Assembly (NCBI GenBank): GCA_023055425.1
Contig: JALGPY010000006.1
Span: 91,423,935 to 91,487,934 of the forward strand
Reading direction: 5' to 3'
DNA: 64,000 nt
Origin: Linanthus parryae
Lineage: Eukaryota; Streptophyta; Magnoliopsida; Ericales; Polemoniaceae
Positions 34,299 through 47,850 of the stretch are shown piece after piece (position 1 is the first letter of the stretch; each line of letters begins with the position of its first letter). The translations under genes and the position numbers were made by a program. The notes under the pieces were generated by a model that saw nothing but the letters and a program-made list of their open reading frames with translations, ran no database searches and was not told where the DNA came from.

Positions 34299-36085
34299 CG
34301 TAGCACACTTTCACAACCAAAAACAACTCAAACCCTACAAACCCTGATTTACCTAGTCTAATACACCACCAAACAACACTCCTCCATCATTTAATTCAAT
34401 CGATGAACCCCTACTAGAATACCTAACCCAACCATCACCATCACCAAATACCACCTGTACCGAAAGAAGAGACTCAACAGAGTCATGGCAGCAGAAAGAA
34501 CCCTGAAGTGCTTAGAAGAGAAGAAGGAAGAGGATTGCGTAGATTTCCAAGGGCATTCGTACGAAAGCGTCAAGCTTTTGTGCAAAGGGAATGACTTAGC
34601 GAAATTCTCAGCAACTCATTCGTGTGAACGAAAACAACAGTTTGCTCTTTCATACGAGTGCTTTCGTACGAAATCACAATCTATTCATGTGAAAGCTTTG
34701 TTCTAGGTTTTGGATTGGGAAAAAAACACAAATAAGGAAAAACAAAGAAGAAAAATGTTACAGTATTTCTATTGACCAGAGCAGACCTAGGTTTTTATAA
34801 GTAAGGAGCCAATCATTAACACATGATTTACAATTATTTCCATCAATGATTCCCGCTTTATTGCAGGGGTAGTTTTGTAAATAAGCTAATTTGACTTCAA
34901 GTTAGGAACATGGTTGATACTAAATGACCTAGGGTGGATGCATTCCACAACGGGTATTCATCAACACTCGAGGACAAAATAAAAGGACCGGAGAACACAC
35001 GAAAGAGAAAAATAAAAAAATGAAGGCTTCAAAGAACAAGAAGTGCCTGTTCGGGCTGGAGCATTGGATTTTCCATTTGATCTCTTTATCCTCTCATTTT
35101 CATCACTGGTGTAGAAAACTTCATGCAATTTATCTACTCCACATGTAGCTAAATAATTTTTCTGGGTTCTTTGGAGAACCTAGCATTTATGAGCTAAATA
35201 AAATTTCCAGATTTATGTTATTGATTCATGTTTCAATTATTATAATTGTGTTGTTCATCTTTGTTTATCGTATATCTTGGATAGCTTAGGGCTATTGACA
35301 TGTATTAGGTGACAAGAACAACTTTGGGAGGAGGAATCAATAGGTTCGACGATTCATAAGCTTTAAGATTATCATCGTCATATTAGTTGGATTTCTTGTA
35401 CTAAACTTAATACTTAGAGTAAACGGAGTAGCTAACCGGTTAAGCTAGTGTTCTAGATGGGTGCTTGACAGAGACTTTACCCGGATACGAACAAGAACAA
35501 GAACTTAGTCCCGAATCATTAAGACGGAAAGGAGAGATGAGTAGGACTAGTCGTGTGAGGTTAGTTTCAATAGTGCCGCGTTAGGATTGGGCATTGGTTG
35601 TGCGAAATGACCCATTGACCATATTATCGTTTGGCGGTTAGAACCATATCGGTAGACGTAGGTGTATCGACATGACTCCTAGTCGAAAGATAGGTAGAAT
35701 TACTGAGATCGACCGGATATTGTAGGTGCTATTACTGACATAACTAATTAGATAGTAGCGTGTTTCAATACAACATCGGGAACTGTCTACAAACCGAGAG
35801 GATCAATTGATCTTCTAGTTGTTCTCCGTAATCGTTTTAATTAGAAAACCCAAAACTATTAGTTTGGTTTGTTTATTTAATTTTAGTCACTTTTTTGAGG
35901 GTGACAAATCTTGAAATCACAAATTCTTCCTCCGGTTACATAACTCTGAATTAATGGTTTAACTAAATAATATGATGACTGTCCTTGTGGGTTCAACAAT
36001 CTGAATTTCAATACTCTCATCTTTATTACTTAGACCGTGCACTTGCGTATACACGTAAAAAATCGTTTCAAGTTTTTTACTCCGT
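34299..36085 (+). repeat. Element F 5' LTR, right part
   Basis: Matches 50815-52300: CAACACTCCTCCATCAT, GAACCCCTACTAGAATACCTA, ATTCGTGTGAAC, TTATTGATTCATGTTTCAAT, GACTTTACCCGGATAC, GTAGCGTGTTTC. The end (35980-36050) has the Tat-type TCCTTGTGGGTTCAACAATC and GTGCACTTGCGTATACACG, followed by TTTTTGGGGCC near 36090, possibly a decayed TTTTTGGCGCCGTTGCC primer region. The open frames at 34391-34706 are LTR sequence, not genes. Confidence 0.75.
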
Positions 36086-38722
36086 TTTTGGGGCCAACGG
36101 TAGATTATTTAGTTGGGCGTTGGTTTAGAGTAATTTTATTTCGTTTTATTTTATATTTTTATGCTTCACGGGCATCTTTTGAGTTTTTTTATCAGGTAGC
36201 ATGGAACTATAAAGATATAATCCACTCCAAGTTCCAACTAAGCTTTATGAAGAATTTTCCATATTTCATGTTAATCAAGTATATGATGAGTTAGAGAGAT
36301 TTATATATTGAGATTATTATGGAGAAAAGTGTCATATCCTGAAGTGCGGGGGTGTGGCTAAACTGACTCATTAAATGAAGAGCATGAAGAAGTGCATCAG
36401 AATGAGTAGTTTTAGGATGATTTGATGACCAAGTGTTCATTTAAGACAATGAGTATTGTGTGGAATATGATTAAGAAGAAAACGTGCAAGAGGAAAGAAA
36501 TCATCTTCCAAAATATTTCACCATATGAAAGCTTGTGTGCTCGTGAGAAAAGGAGCAGCGGGAAAAGATGGTGGAAGAAAAAGAAGTTGAGGGATAAAGA
36601 AGCCTCCATTATGCTTGTCGGGTCGAGGTAATCGGTTCGGGTCATCAAACTTAAATTACACTGTGCTAGTTAGGAGGCAACCCAACATACATAGAAGTAG
36701 TTTAGGGAGTGCCTTTTATTTAGTGTGTTCAGTTATGAATTTATGTTTATTTTTTAGAGGTGAGAGAGAGAGAGAGATACTGATGAGTTATCTAGTGTTT
36801 GCTGGTAATGTTTGCGGAAAATCTACCCCGGTGTGCCATGGCACATTTACTCACCAGGGGACTCTTGAGTGACTTAGAGATTTTCGTGCGCATTGTTCGG
36901 CAACATGGAGAAATCTACCCCGGTGTGCGAAGGCACATGCGATCTTAGGGGACCGCGTTGTCACACAATGTAGTTTGACGCTTGCTCTAGTGAGCTCAAT
37001 TAACAAGTGTCGATTGTGAGTATTCACGTCCCTTGTTTTTCAATATTTATAAAGGCACATCTACGATTATGAAATTAATCACAAAGACCCCCAAAATTTG
37101 CATGTCTGAGGGGGATTGCGCATTGTGCTGGACGATTGCATGGTTATTTGATGATTTCGTGCACATCCTCCCATGTGAACATAGCTACATTTAATCTCTG
37201 AAATTCTGAGCTACCTTCTTGTGTGCGTAGGACAGAGAGAAAGAGAGATTTAACCCACCGAACCCCCCCCCCACACTGAGAGTTCTTGTCCTCCGACATA
37301 AGCTCTTAATTCATTGAGGACAATGAATATCTTAAGTATGTGTGTGTGTGTGTGGGGGGGGGGGGGGGAGTTAGTTGTTTACTAGTCAGTCAGTGTCATT
37401 GCATTGCTTTGTTATATGTAGTTTAGTGTGTCGTTTGTACATATAGGTGTCGGTTAGGACGTCGGTTAGTTGTTGTTAGGTTGCATCGTGCACGTTTCAA
37501 GAATCCTGAATAGTTTGCACTTTTACCTAATTGAGTATATCCAAAGGTGAGAGATACGGTGCCCTATCTACTCATCCATCATCAACTATTAGCCATAAAA
37601 CCTTTCTTGAATAATGAATCTAATGGTTGCAGATGTATCAACAATACAAATAAAAATAAAAACCCCTACATTTTTTTTTCTAATCGAATATATAAAAATT
37701 GGCTAAAATATATCCTCAATAAAAAAATGGATTTTGGTGATGGATTTTGTACTTATTGTGAAGGGAATTATGTTTCATCGCTAAAGAATGAATATTTTTT
37801 ATTTTATTTGCGACGAAAATATTTTTTGGTCAAAATTAAACTCTTTTGAAAAGAGATTTGCTAGCCGTCCCAAAATTTTATCACAAAATACTAGTTTTCT
37901 TGTAGTGGTAGTAGGGATACTATATCTCTAGTATTTTGTGCACGAGTTTCATGAAGGGATGTTCCGGGATTTTTGGAAATTGTGGAAAGTTTGACACGTT
38001 AGGGCATACCTAAGCTTCCTATAGTGTGCTAATTAGATTGGGTCTTGTAGTAGTTGAATATTTTATTTTTCGAGTGGATACATGTAGACTCTTGAAATGT
38101 GTGGTGGACCTTCGTGTTGAGTTGGTTATATGTAGTACGATTATTCAGCCTAAGTGAAGCTGAGGAGCGTACACCACCATCCCTTACGGTGGTTTCAAGA
38201 GAAAATCCAAAAAGCCCACACTCTTTGAGCTCTATTGCACGATTGAGAGAAACAGAGGACATATTGATCAAATTAGCAATTTTATGTGCTAAGAAAGGAG
38301 AGCAAGCTAATATGCTTCCGTTCACGCAAAAATATGGATTTAATCCGACGTAGATCTTAGAAAGGAAATTAAGGTCAAGCCGTACTTCACATCAGATTGT
38401 GCCGCCCATAAATGGGACAATTTCTAAAAGCAATAACAGCTAAGAGGGTGTGAAAAGCTCAAATGACTTAAGAAAATAAGACTACGATGAGACTTGATCA
38501 AATAGTGAGGTTGCCAATCTCTTGAAGAAGAAGGAAAAATGGCATCTTAATTACTTGAATCGTACATTATTAAGTTTCATTGTAAATAGTCACGTAGATT
38601 GCATATTCGCGTTGTATTGAGTCACTGTGAGTCATGTCGGTTAGTAGATGGTTGGTATGCAATTTTCGGTGGGGGCTGCAAATTGATTGGCTGCTCGGGA
38701 CGCGCAAATGGTAAGTGTGGGG
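36086..38722 (+). other. Element F internal region, gag-pol deleted
   Basis: No domain found. The frame 36422-36631 ends with DKEASIMLVGSR, resembling the C-terminal end of Tat-type polyproteins, so the deletion probably runs from the primer region into the end of pol. Contains a repeated AATCTACCCCGGTGTGC...GGCACAT unit at 36820 and 36907, each able to pair GTGTGC with GGCACAC-like bases, a GA run (36763-36777), a (GT)n(G)n run (37338-37369), and the purine tract at 38713-38722. Confidence 0.55.
37560..37906 (-). mobile_element. CACTA-like terminal fragment
   Basis: On the minus strand begins CACTACAAGAAAACTAG (37906 down), the usual terminus of plant CACTA/MITE elements, followed by AT-rich sequence with a TCGTCGC motif. 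The opposite end was not found, so the left boundary is a guess. Confidence 0.45.
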
Positions 38723-38914
38723 TATTTCATAACTCCATATTTTAAGTTATATTTGAGTTGATTTAATATAGTTTAGCGTGATTCTTGAAGCATTTTGATA
38801 CATAAATGGTTGTATAATTGATATATTTGTGAGTAATAGCTCAATGTGCCTAATTTTCAAGTCCGGACGTTTTCTAGTTTATGTGAGCTATTTTTTTTAT
38901 CATAATTGAAACCC

Positions 38915-40410
38915 TGATAAGTATGAAGCTCATGGATATTATGATATGAAAATACAGGTAGAGAGCTTCGCTCCTTGATGATGAAAGCCAGAAACACAAG
39001 CATAAGAAAATGTTAAGTACCAAAGCTTCAAAGCTTTGAGTTACTGTAGCAGTTCCTATATGCTGAATTATCTAATTTTTTTGTGCAGGTTTTGATTATG
39101 TTTTGATAATGTTGGTTTAGTTATATAATTTTATTCAGCAATCTATGTTCTAAGTTGATCATTGCAGGATTAAGTTGGATTAAAAATCCAATGTGCATTC
39201 TGGTGAAGTTAGCAGGCAAAGCTTCAAAGCTTTGAGATATTCTAGTTACTCTTTACTGCTAAGTTCTACTACCATCTTTCTGTATGCAGATGGATTCTGT
39301 GATACTTAAATCTTGTTACATGCTGTTTATTTACTATTACTGTGAACTCTATATTGATTACTTGATATATTCATGAGATTGAATATACTTGTTAACTCAG
39401 AACTGTCAGCAGACAATTCTAGCATAGTTTTCTCACTAACTGGTAGCTTCTGTTTCAAGCAGATCTTTTCTTGCTAGATTGTATTGTTATTTGTTTGATC
39501 TTGTTTGCTGAGTATTTGCAGGTTTGGTGGATACTCCAACGTTCATAAACAGACAAAAATGCATTCAAATTAAGCTGTTAATAGGAGCTTATCGGATAGG
39601 AGATATTTTAGAAATTTTGTTCCTGAAATCTCTCAAGTTAGTTGCTGACTGAGAACAACTACTTAAATTTGAATTACATAGACTTCTAGAAGACACAGAG
39701 GTCGTGGTTTTGAAGAGGGCAATCAACTGGGAAGATCAATTACATACAGCTCTTCAAATCATTCATGAATTCAATTCAAGCAGACTGAAGATCATTCAAA
39801 TCCAGAACAACTCTTCCAGGCTTTAAACAGCTTATTCTTTCTGATTTCTTCTATCTGTACTTAATTGTATTATTTATTCTTCATCTCTAATACCTCACTA
39901 AACTTAGTAGTTTGGTTGTTCAAGTGAACAACAAGAGGTTATTATTGTTTCAACAGATTGTAGCCTGTAACTAGATAGGTTGGGAACCACAAGATGTATA
40001 AGTGTAAGGTAGCTCACTTAGGCTTGAGATCTAGGCTAAATCTGGGTGATTAATAAGAAGTTGTGTTTGAATCCTGGAGGGATTAGATCCCTCAGGAAGA
40101 GACTAGGTCCAATTGTGACTGAACTTTGTAAAATCTCTGTGTTCTTGCTATTTACTTTTGCTGCATTTACTTACAGTTAAATTTGAAAGTTTCAAAGCTT
40201 TGGAGCTTTCCAAGTCTCAAAGCTTTGAAGCCTCTATACTCTGCTGCTATATCTTTAAGCTTCTCAAATTCCTTTCAAAGGTTTGAGATATCAACAGTTT
40301 GTTATTCTAAAGTTTCAAAAACTTATGTTTTGGCAAAAGCTAGCATACTCTATTCAACCCCCCTTCTAGAGTATTATTATACCTTTTTACACCTACATTA
40401 CACACTTTCA
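38915..40410 (+). repeat. Element D 5' LTR
   Basis: Starts TGATAAGTATGAAGCTC, ends TTACACACTTTCA; 1496 bp. Holds five copies of the CAAAGCTTTG palindrome (39027, 39223, 40190, 40216, 40272). Confidence 0.95.
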
Positions 40411-40411
40411 A

Positions 40412-40424
40412 TTGGTATTAGAGC
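40412..40424 (+). other. Element D primer binding site
   Basis: TTGGTATTAGAGC, one to two mismatches from the initiator tRNA-Met complement TGGTATCAGAGC, immediately after the LTR. Confidence 0.8.
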
Positions 40425-40462
40425 TTTGGGTCACAGTTTAAAGATCTAACAATCTTGTGACA

Positions 40463-42330
40463 ATGAGTTTTGTAGGTGAAGGAGGATTCTCACAAGGAAG
40501 GGCATCTAATAGACCTCCATTATTCTGTGGTGATAACTTTGTGCATTAGAAGGCATTGATGAAAATGTTCATCGTAGATCAGGACATGGAACTATGGTCT
40601 ATTATTGTGTATACGCCAAACCTATTCTATACTACTGTGGATGGTGTTAGAACTGTCAAACCTGATGAAGATCTCTCAGTTACTAAACTAGAAAAGGTAT
40701 CAAAAAATTACAAAGCTTTGAACTTGTTATATTGTGCTCTTAGTGCAGATGAGTTCAACAGAATATCCAACTGCAAGAATGCAAAGGAGATCAGGGATAA
40801 GTTGACTGTTACGTATGAAGGAACTAGCCAAGTCAAGAAGACAAAGATTAATATCCTTTTGAGACACTATGAGCTGTTTAAGATGAACTCTGATGAGTCC
40901 ATCAAATATATGTTCAAAAGGTTTACAGATATTGTGAACAACTTGGAATCTTTGGGAAAAGTATTCTCACATGAAGAAAAGTCAGGAAGATTCTCAGAAG
41001 CTTGCGTAAAGCCAAATGGGAGCCTAAAACTACTGCTATTGAAGAAGCTCAGGGTTTAAGCATTCTGGAACTTGATGATCTGCAAGGAAAGTTACTCACT
41101 CATGAGATCTCTATGAAGGAAATTGATGATGAACTGAGTGACAACATCAAGAATCTGGCACTCAAGGCAAAAGACAACGAAAAATCCCAAAGCCTTGAAC
41201 CAGAGGATGATGATGATGATGATGAGGAAGCCTTAGCCTTGATTTTCAAAGCCTTGGCCAGAATTCTCAAGAAAAAGAGGAACTCTGGGAACAAGGATTA
41301 CAACAAAGAAAAGTTCACATCCTCAACCAACAATGATCAGAAAGGTAAGTCTTCTTAACAATCATATAAACCTAAAGTTATGAATTGCTATGAATGTGGA
41401 GATGCAGATCACCTGGTGAGAGACTGTCCTGAAAAGAAGAAGAACATATAGTTTTGAAAGAAGGAAAATGATAACAGAAGGAAGAAAGCAATGGTGACCT
41501 CATGGAGTGATTCAGATTCTTCGGACTCAGACTCTAATGATGAGCAAGCCAATCTCTCTTTAATGGCTGGACATCAAGAGGACCATTCTACTGAGAAGCC
41601 AGTTGAAGATATGGTAAAAAAAATCTCTTATCTATTCCTTCTGATGTGTTGCCTGAAATCCTCAAAAGCATGTTTTTGAATGAGGAGAGTTACAGGAATG
41701 AGATTGATTCTTTGAAAATGAAGGTTCATGAGCAGGAAAAAGAAAATTTAGACTTGGTTTTTCTGAACAAATGTCTTGAAGCTTAAGTTAAAAATTGACA
41801 GTGACTTCAAAGCCTTGGACAGTATATTCAAAGCTTTGAAATCACAAGTCAAATAAGTAGTTGATCAAAACACTATTTTAACTGACAAGTTTGTTGATCT
41901 AAAAAATCATTATGATGATTTAGAACAAAAAAACACTACATTGACTAGTAAGTTTCAAGAATCCAAGAAAATTCTTTCAACTTTTGCTGGCTTAGAAAAG
42001 AAGTTAAGTCTCATGCTTGGAGGAAGTCTGCAGTCATTTCACAAAAGTAGAATTGGATATAATCCAAATCTTCCTAGAAAAAGCCAAACCACATTTGTGA
42101 AAGCAGGAAGCAGACATTCACCAAAGTGTCATTATTGCTGTAAAATTGGACATGTAGAAGTAACTTGCCCCTTTAGAAGGACAGGACCTCACATAATGAG
42201 GAACACCTATCCTTATCAGCTTAAGGGACAACTGAAACAATTTTGGGTTCCAAAAGGAGTTAGACCACCTAACATGGTTGACTCTGAGTATGAATCCAAA
42301 TTCTACACATGGTCTAATAGCCTGTTAAGG
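40463..42330 (+). pseudogene. Element D gag remnant
   Basis: Starts MSFVGEGGFSQGRASNRPPL, then a TAG at 40549 where the family has a tryptophan (FVYWKALMKMF), then UBN2-type gag: MELWSIIVYTPN, NLLYCALSADEFNRIS, TYEGTSQVKKTKIN. A one-base insertion near 40985 shifts the frame before KILRSLRKAKWEPKT. Asp-rich stretch at 41205-41228, then a first knuckle CYECGDADHLVRDC (about 41387), two stops, and a second knuckle CHYCCKIGHVEVTC (about 42128). Encodes capsid-nucleocapsid; not functional. Confidence 0.88.
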
Positions 42331-42332
42331 CA

Positions 42333-45300
42333 TTGATTGAATTTTGCAGGATGTCACCAAAGCTTAGAAAGATCAGAAATGGATATTGGATGGTGGATGT
42401 TCCAGACATACGAGTGGGAAGATGTCTTTATTCTCAGAACTTAAAGAGCAATCAGAAGGAAAAAATCACACTTGGTGACAAAGCAAAGTGCAACATAATT
42501 GGTATTGGAAGTATTGGTAACAAATCTGCATATTCAATTTCTGATGTTTATTTAGTTGATGGTCTTAAGTATAATTTGTTGAGTATTTCTCAGCTTTGTG
42601 ACAAGGAGAAATGTGTGGGGCAAGATGAAAAATCAGGCAATTGCATACTCACTGCTCCTAGGTCACGTAATGTTTATGCACTATGTACTTACAAAGTTGC
42701 AGGTGATAGTCTGAAATATTTCAAAGCTTTGAAGGATGACTCAAAACTATGGCACAGAAAGCTTGGTCATATAAGCATGCATTCTTTGAATAAACTCATC
42801 TCAAAAGATCTGGTAAGGGGATTTCCAATCCTTAAATTCAAAGATGATGAGTTTTGCAAGGCATGTACTCGAGGTAAACAAACCAGAAGCTCATTCAAGC
42901 CAAAGAATTTTGTAAGTACCTCCAGACCCTTAGAATTGCTGCATAAGGACTTGTGTGGTCCTATGAGGGTTCAAACACCCAGAGGTAAGAGCTATATGTT
43001 TGTTGTAGTTTATTATTACTCTAGATATACTTGGGTTATGTTTATTAGAGAAAAGTCTGAAGCATTATCTGAATTTTCTAAACTTTGTAAAGAGCTTCAA
43101 ACTTTGAAAAATTTACCTGTTGCATCTATTAGAAGTGATCAAGGTAGAGAATTTGATCAACTTGATTTTGATTTATTTTGTGAAAATCATGGCATCTCAC
43201 ACAAATTTTCTCCACCTAGAACTCCTCAGCAAAATGGAGTAGTTGAGAGGAAAAATAGGGCTCTTGAAGACATGTCTAGAACCATGCTACTTGAAAGTCA
43301 TTTGCCAAAATCTTTGTGGGCAGAAGCTGTTAATACTGCCAACTATGTGCTCAATAGATGTTTGATTTTGAATAAAACCCCTTATGAACTGTTTAAAGGC
43401 AGGAAGCCTGGTGTTGCTTACTTTAAGCCTTTTGGCTGTACTTGTTTTGTGCATAACAATGGCAAATATAATCTTGGTAACATTGATGCTAGAAGTGATG
43501 AAGGTGTGTTTCTTGGTTATTCTCAAACCAACAAGGCTTACATGATTTACAATAAAATATCTAAGATTGTAGAGGAGAGTATTCCTGTTATTTTTATGAA
43601 AGTACTGATGATTCTCTAAGTGAAAGTTTTGCAGATCTTAGTTTGAATAAATATGAGCCTGATGAAGACCTTAAGAAAGTCAGCAAGATCAAAACTAAGC
43701 ATCAAAAACTTTCAGAAGAATCTCAAGGCCTTGAACCCCCCAGCCGAGCCAAAATCTAAAGCCTTGAGACAGAGATTGACACGAAATATGATGCTCCTTC
43801 TACTGTATCAAGAACTCAAAGTCTTGAAGGTCCAAACACTTGGACACCCAGAAAGAAGTTCAAATATCTCTCATATCATCATGCTAAGAATATTATATTA
43901 GATCCAACAACTGGAACTAAGACAAGAGGTCAATTGAGAAATCTATGTGCATTCAGTGATTTTGTATCACTCATTGAGCCCAAAAATGCAAAAGAAGCAC
44001 TAGAAGATACAGACTGGATCATTGCAATGGAGAATGAGCTGAATGAGTTTGAAAGAAACAAGGTTTGGAATCTGGTTCCTAAACCAAAGGATCAATCAGT
44101 GATTGGAACAATATGGGTGTTCATAAATAAGCTTGATGAAAAAGGTAAAGTTGTGAGAAACAAGGCAAGACTAGTTGCACAGGGATACAATCAAGAGAAA
44201 GGTATTGATTATGAGGAAACATGTGCCCCCGTTTCAAGGTTAGAAGCTATTAGAATACTTCTTGCATTTACATTACATAATCACATAAAACTTTTTCAAA
44301 TGGATGTTCAATGTGGTTTTCTGAATGGTTATTTACAAGAAGAAGTATATATTGCTCAACCACCAGGTTTTGAAAATGACATCTTTCCTGATCATTTTTT
44401 CAAACTGGACAAAGCCTTATATGGACTTAAGCAAGCCCCAAGGGCTTGGTATGATAGGCTCTCAAATTTTTTGTTAGAAAACGGTTTTAAGAGAGGTCTG
44501 GTTAATAAAACTATCTTTAGAAAAAATCAGGAAAAAGATATGTTAGTTGTTCAGATATATGTAGATGATATTCTATTTGGTGCTACTAATGATGCTCTTT
44601 CAAAAGAGTTTTCAAGTCTAATGTGCAGGGAATTTGAAATGAGTTTAATGGGAGAACTGAATTTATTTCTTGGACTTCATGTACATCAAATGAAGAAAGG
44701 GATTTTGGTGCATCAAGGAAAGTACACCCTGGACTTTTTAAACAAGTATAACATGTCACAATCCAAGGTTGTAAAGACCCCTATGAGTTCATCACTATCT
44801 TTAGACAAGGACATAACTGGTAAGAGTGTAAATCAGAAAGAATACAGAGGTATGATGGTTCACTTTTGTATCTTACTGCTAGTAGACCAGATATTATGTT
44901 TAGTGTGTGCATGTGTGCAAGGTTTCAGGCTGATCCTAAAGAAAGTCATTTAATTTCTGTGAAAAGGATTTTTAGATATTTGAATGGAACCAAAGACTTG
45001 GGGCTTTGGCGTCCAAGAAGGACTAACTTTTTGTTGAGTGGATATTCAGATGCAGACTTTGCAGGATACAAAGTAGACAGAAAAAGTACTTTTGGATGTT
45101 GTCAATTTCTCGGATCCTCATTAATAAGTTGGCACTCAAAGAAGCAGAATTCAGTGGCTTGTCAACTGCAGAAGCTGAATATGTTGCAGGTGGAGCTTGT
45201 TGTTCATAGGTTTTGTGGATTGCACAACAGCTAAGAGATCTTGGATATGATTTCAGAAATGTGCCTATCAACTGTGACAATACAAGTGTCATTTCAATAT

Positions 45301-45509
45301 CAAAGAATCCAGTACAGCATTCAAGGACAAAGCACATAGATGTGAGACATCATTTTCTTAGAGATCACACATCAATATGTGATATTGTTTTATCTTTTCA
45401 TTCTACTTCTAAGAAAATAGCTAATATTTTCACTAAACCACTGCCAGATGAGAGGTTTGCATTCCTAAGGCTTGAATTGGGTATGTTAAACAAGGATGCA
45501 TTGGTTTAG
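42333..45509 (+). pseudogene. Element D pol: protease, integrase, RT, RNase H
   Basis: Protease active site is off frame: GCSRHTSGKMSLFSEL is readable in another frame at about 42410, with a one-base loss before the DSG box. Integrase (to 43619) is open: WHRKLGH...C..C zinc finger, HKDLCGP, SDQGREF and VVERKNR catalytic regions; the usual VDDYSR reads VYYYSR. After a stop and shift, RT 43934-44953: DYEETCAPVSRLEAIRI, FQMDVQCGFLNG, ALYGLKQAPRAWYDR, intact YVDDILFG. RNase H 44866-45509: SDADFAGYKVDRKST, a one-base loss at the AEAEY site, then CDNTSVISISKNPVQHSRTK and FTKPLPDERF. Three or four frameshifts prevent a single polyprotein. Confidence 0.92.
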
Positions 45510-45952
45510 GGGGAGTAATCAGTTACTATGTGTAGTATCTGTGTGATTTCAAATCCTTGAGATTATATTTTCTGGAGCCTTGAAAGTATAGCTCAAAGCT
45601 TTGAAGTTTCTGTATTACTCTGAAACTTCTCAAAGCTTTGAACTACTGTTTCACTGCTGTGATGAGTGGATTCATTATCTTTAAAAATAGGATCATGAAA
45701 AATTTTGTGTTATCTTTTTAGATAATTACAGAATCTTTTCAAATGTTCAGAGATTTGATCAAAATATCTACAAATATCTTGTAAATCTTCTGAAATCTGT
45801 TTGCATGCAAATCTCCTACTTTTGGTCAAACTCATATGCCAACTTAAGCCAACTTGAGGACTTATTTTCTCTCATTCTCTACTTCAATCTCTTCGTCTCT
45901 ATCTCTCTCTATCCCCCCGCCCATTCTCTCAATCTCTCGAACCCTAACCCAA

Positions 45953-47850
45953 ATGGAGAGAAAATTCGAAAGGATCAAGCAGCTAGGTCTGACCTCCAAC
46001 AAGAGGGTGAAGAGAAAAGCCAACAGAAAGATCACCATTCATGGATCAAAATCAGAAGACAATGCTAGTGTTCATGAGACTTCTCCTCCTAAAAAGAAGA
46101 TCAAGAAAGGGAAGGAAGTTCAAGAAGAAGGTAGGGCTGGGTGAGATTCAGAATCAGCAATAGCGGAGGTGGTGAAAGGAAAGGGGAACAAGGACCAGGA
46201 GAAATAGTCAAGGAATAAGAAGAAAGAAGTGGTTGCTGAGAAAGAAAAGAAAAATATACCATCATCAAAAGATAATAAGGTTGGTGAAAAGAAAACAGAA
46301 GCAATCCACGAGAAGAAGGGTGAAGAAACCACTGAGAAAAAGAGGGTTAAACACAGTGCGGTAAAAACCAAGAAAGCCACAAAATTTGGTAAGAATCTCT
46401 TACATGAATCTTGGTTTGTCAATTCTGATGTCAAGAAGGTATGGATGGATGGGTATGCATCATCAAAAGTGTCTTTTTGTGTATGATCAGTTCTGATTTA
46501 TTGGAGATTTTAGACTTAGACTACATTAAGAACTTGAAAAGCTCATCTGTTGGAAGTATGTTGAACCCAACCTCTAAAGCCTATCCTAGGTTAACCAGAC
46601 TGTCCTATTTGAATCTGGTTCAAGAGCTTAATGATAATGATAGATACACTCTAACCTCAAGAGTGGCTGGTGTAGATATTAGGTTAGATCACAGGGTGTC
46701 CTCCAAAGTTTTGGAAGTGCCTAGGAAGTATAAGGTTGGTGACTATCCTGAAAGAAAAGAAATCCTAGAGAAAGCCAAAGCCATGTTTTTCTTGGAGGGA
46801 ACCACTTCTGAACCCAAGCAGTTAACACATTCTGTGTTTAACTGTGAAGCCAAAATCCTCTTTTCTATCATTATGAGGTGTCTGGTACCCAGGGAATACT
46901 CCAAAGAGTTGGTAACAGACAAGGTTTTAATCTTGATGTACTTGATTTTTCAAGGGTTTGAGGTAGACATTCCTACTGTGGTGATGGAACTCATGGTCTA
47001 CTGTGGGACTAGGACTAGAAACCACTCTTTACCCTATGCCAATGTTCTACCATTGTTTTTCAAACATTTTGGAGTGTCTTTGAAGGATTAAGAGAAGATT
47101 ACTACTGGTTTTGGGGTAGTTGATGAAGCATACCTTCAAAGGATTGGGATTGTGTATACTGCTAAGGGAAAATGGAAGTTCTATTCAGAGTTGAGTGCTA
47201 AGGAGCTGAAGGAAAAGGAGTTCATCAAACCTAGGGCTGCTTCAACCCCTAAGGTACCTGGTAATCTGGATTTCTCACAGATTATAGATAGGGTTCAAGT
47301 TCTGGAAGATGGTGTGGAGGATTTGAGACAAGGCTTGTTTGACTTGTCAAATGAACTTACTAAGTTCAAAGGTTTGGTGCTTAACAAGCTTGACCTGATC
47401 ATCAAAGGTTTGGATCTAGAGAAATTCCCTTCTTCAGAAAGCAGAGATCCCAGCATTGATTCAGAAGAAGTTATGGGAGAAGCTCTCAAGAAACAGAAGA
47501 AGAAGAAAGGTATTCCTGTTGTTCTGACTTCAAAAGGATCTATTTGACCAATCTGAAGAGGAGGCAGATGATGAGGAAACTGCTGCAGAGAAAGCTGAAA
47601 AGGAGGCTGCTGATCTAGATAAGATGGTTGATGAGGTTGTTGAAAAGATGAAGGATGAGGAAGCTCATGGAAAGAAAGCTGAAGAGCAAGGATAAAAAGA
47701 TGAGGAACATGCTGAAGATGCAGAAGTCTCAGAAGAAGAACATGAGGAGACTCAGGGCGAAGGCAAGGGAACAACAAAGTCTACAGGATCTTCAAAGCCT
47801 TGAACCTATTCTCCCTATTCTTTCTACTCTCCTCAGTCCTGAAGCTTAGG
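45953..47850 (+). pseudogene. Element D third frame (env position), unknown function
   Basis: Starts MERKFERIKQLGLTSNKRVK, strongly basic, with TGA at 46142 and TAG at 46207; then SWFVNSDVKKVWMDGYASSK. A shift near 46470 leads to 46480-47091, the best-kept part: YPRLTRLSYLNLVQELND, SIIMRCLVPREYSKELV and PYANVLPLFFKHFGVSL. After a TAA, 47152-47547 has KGKWKFYSELSAKELKEKEF and a heptad-rich coiled-coil stretch (47270-47400), then an acidic/Lys tail in other frames. Homologous to the third frame of C. No signal peptide or transmembrane helix seen, so the name env is positional only. Confidence 0.75.

Noticed and set aside
36037..36294. 85-codon frame at the start of the F internal region as gag
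   Set aside because: No gag features; it spans the LTR end and AT-rich DNA.
47295..47777. 160-codon minus frame
   Set aside because: Antisense of the coiled-coil and acidic tail of the element D third frame.
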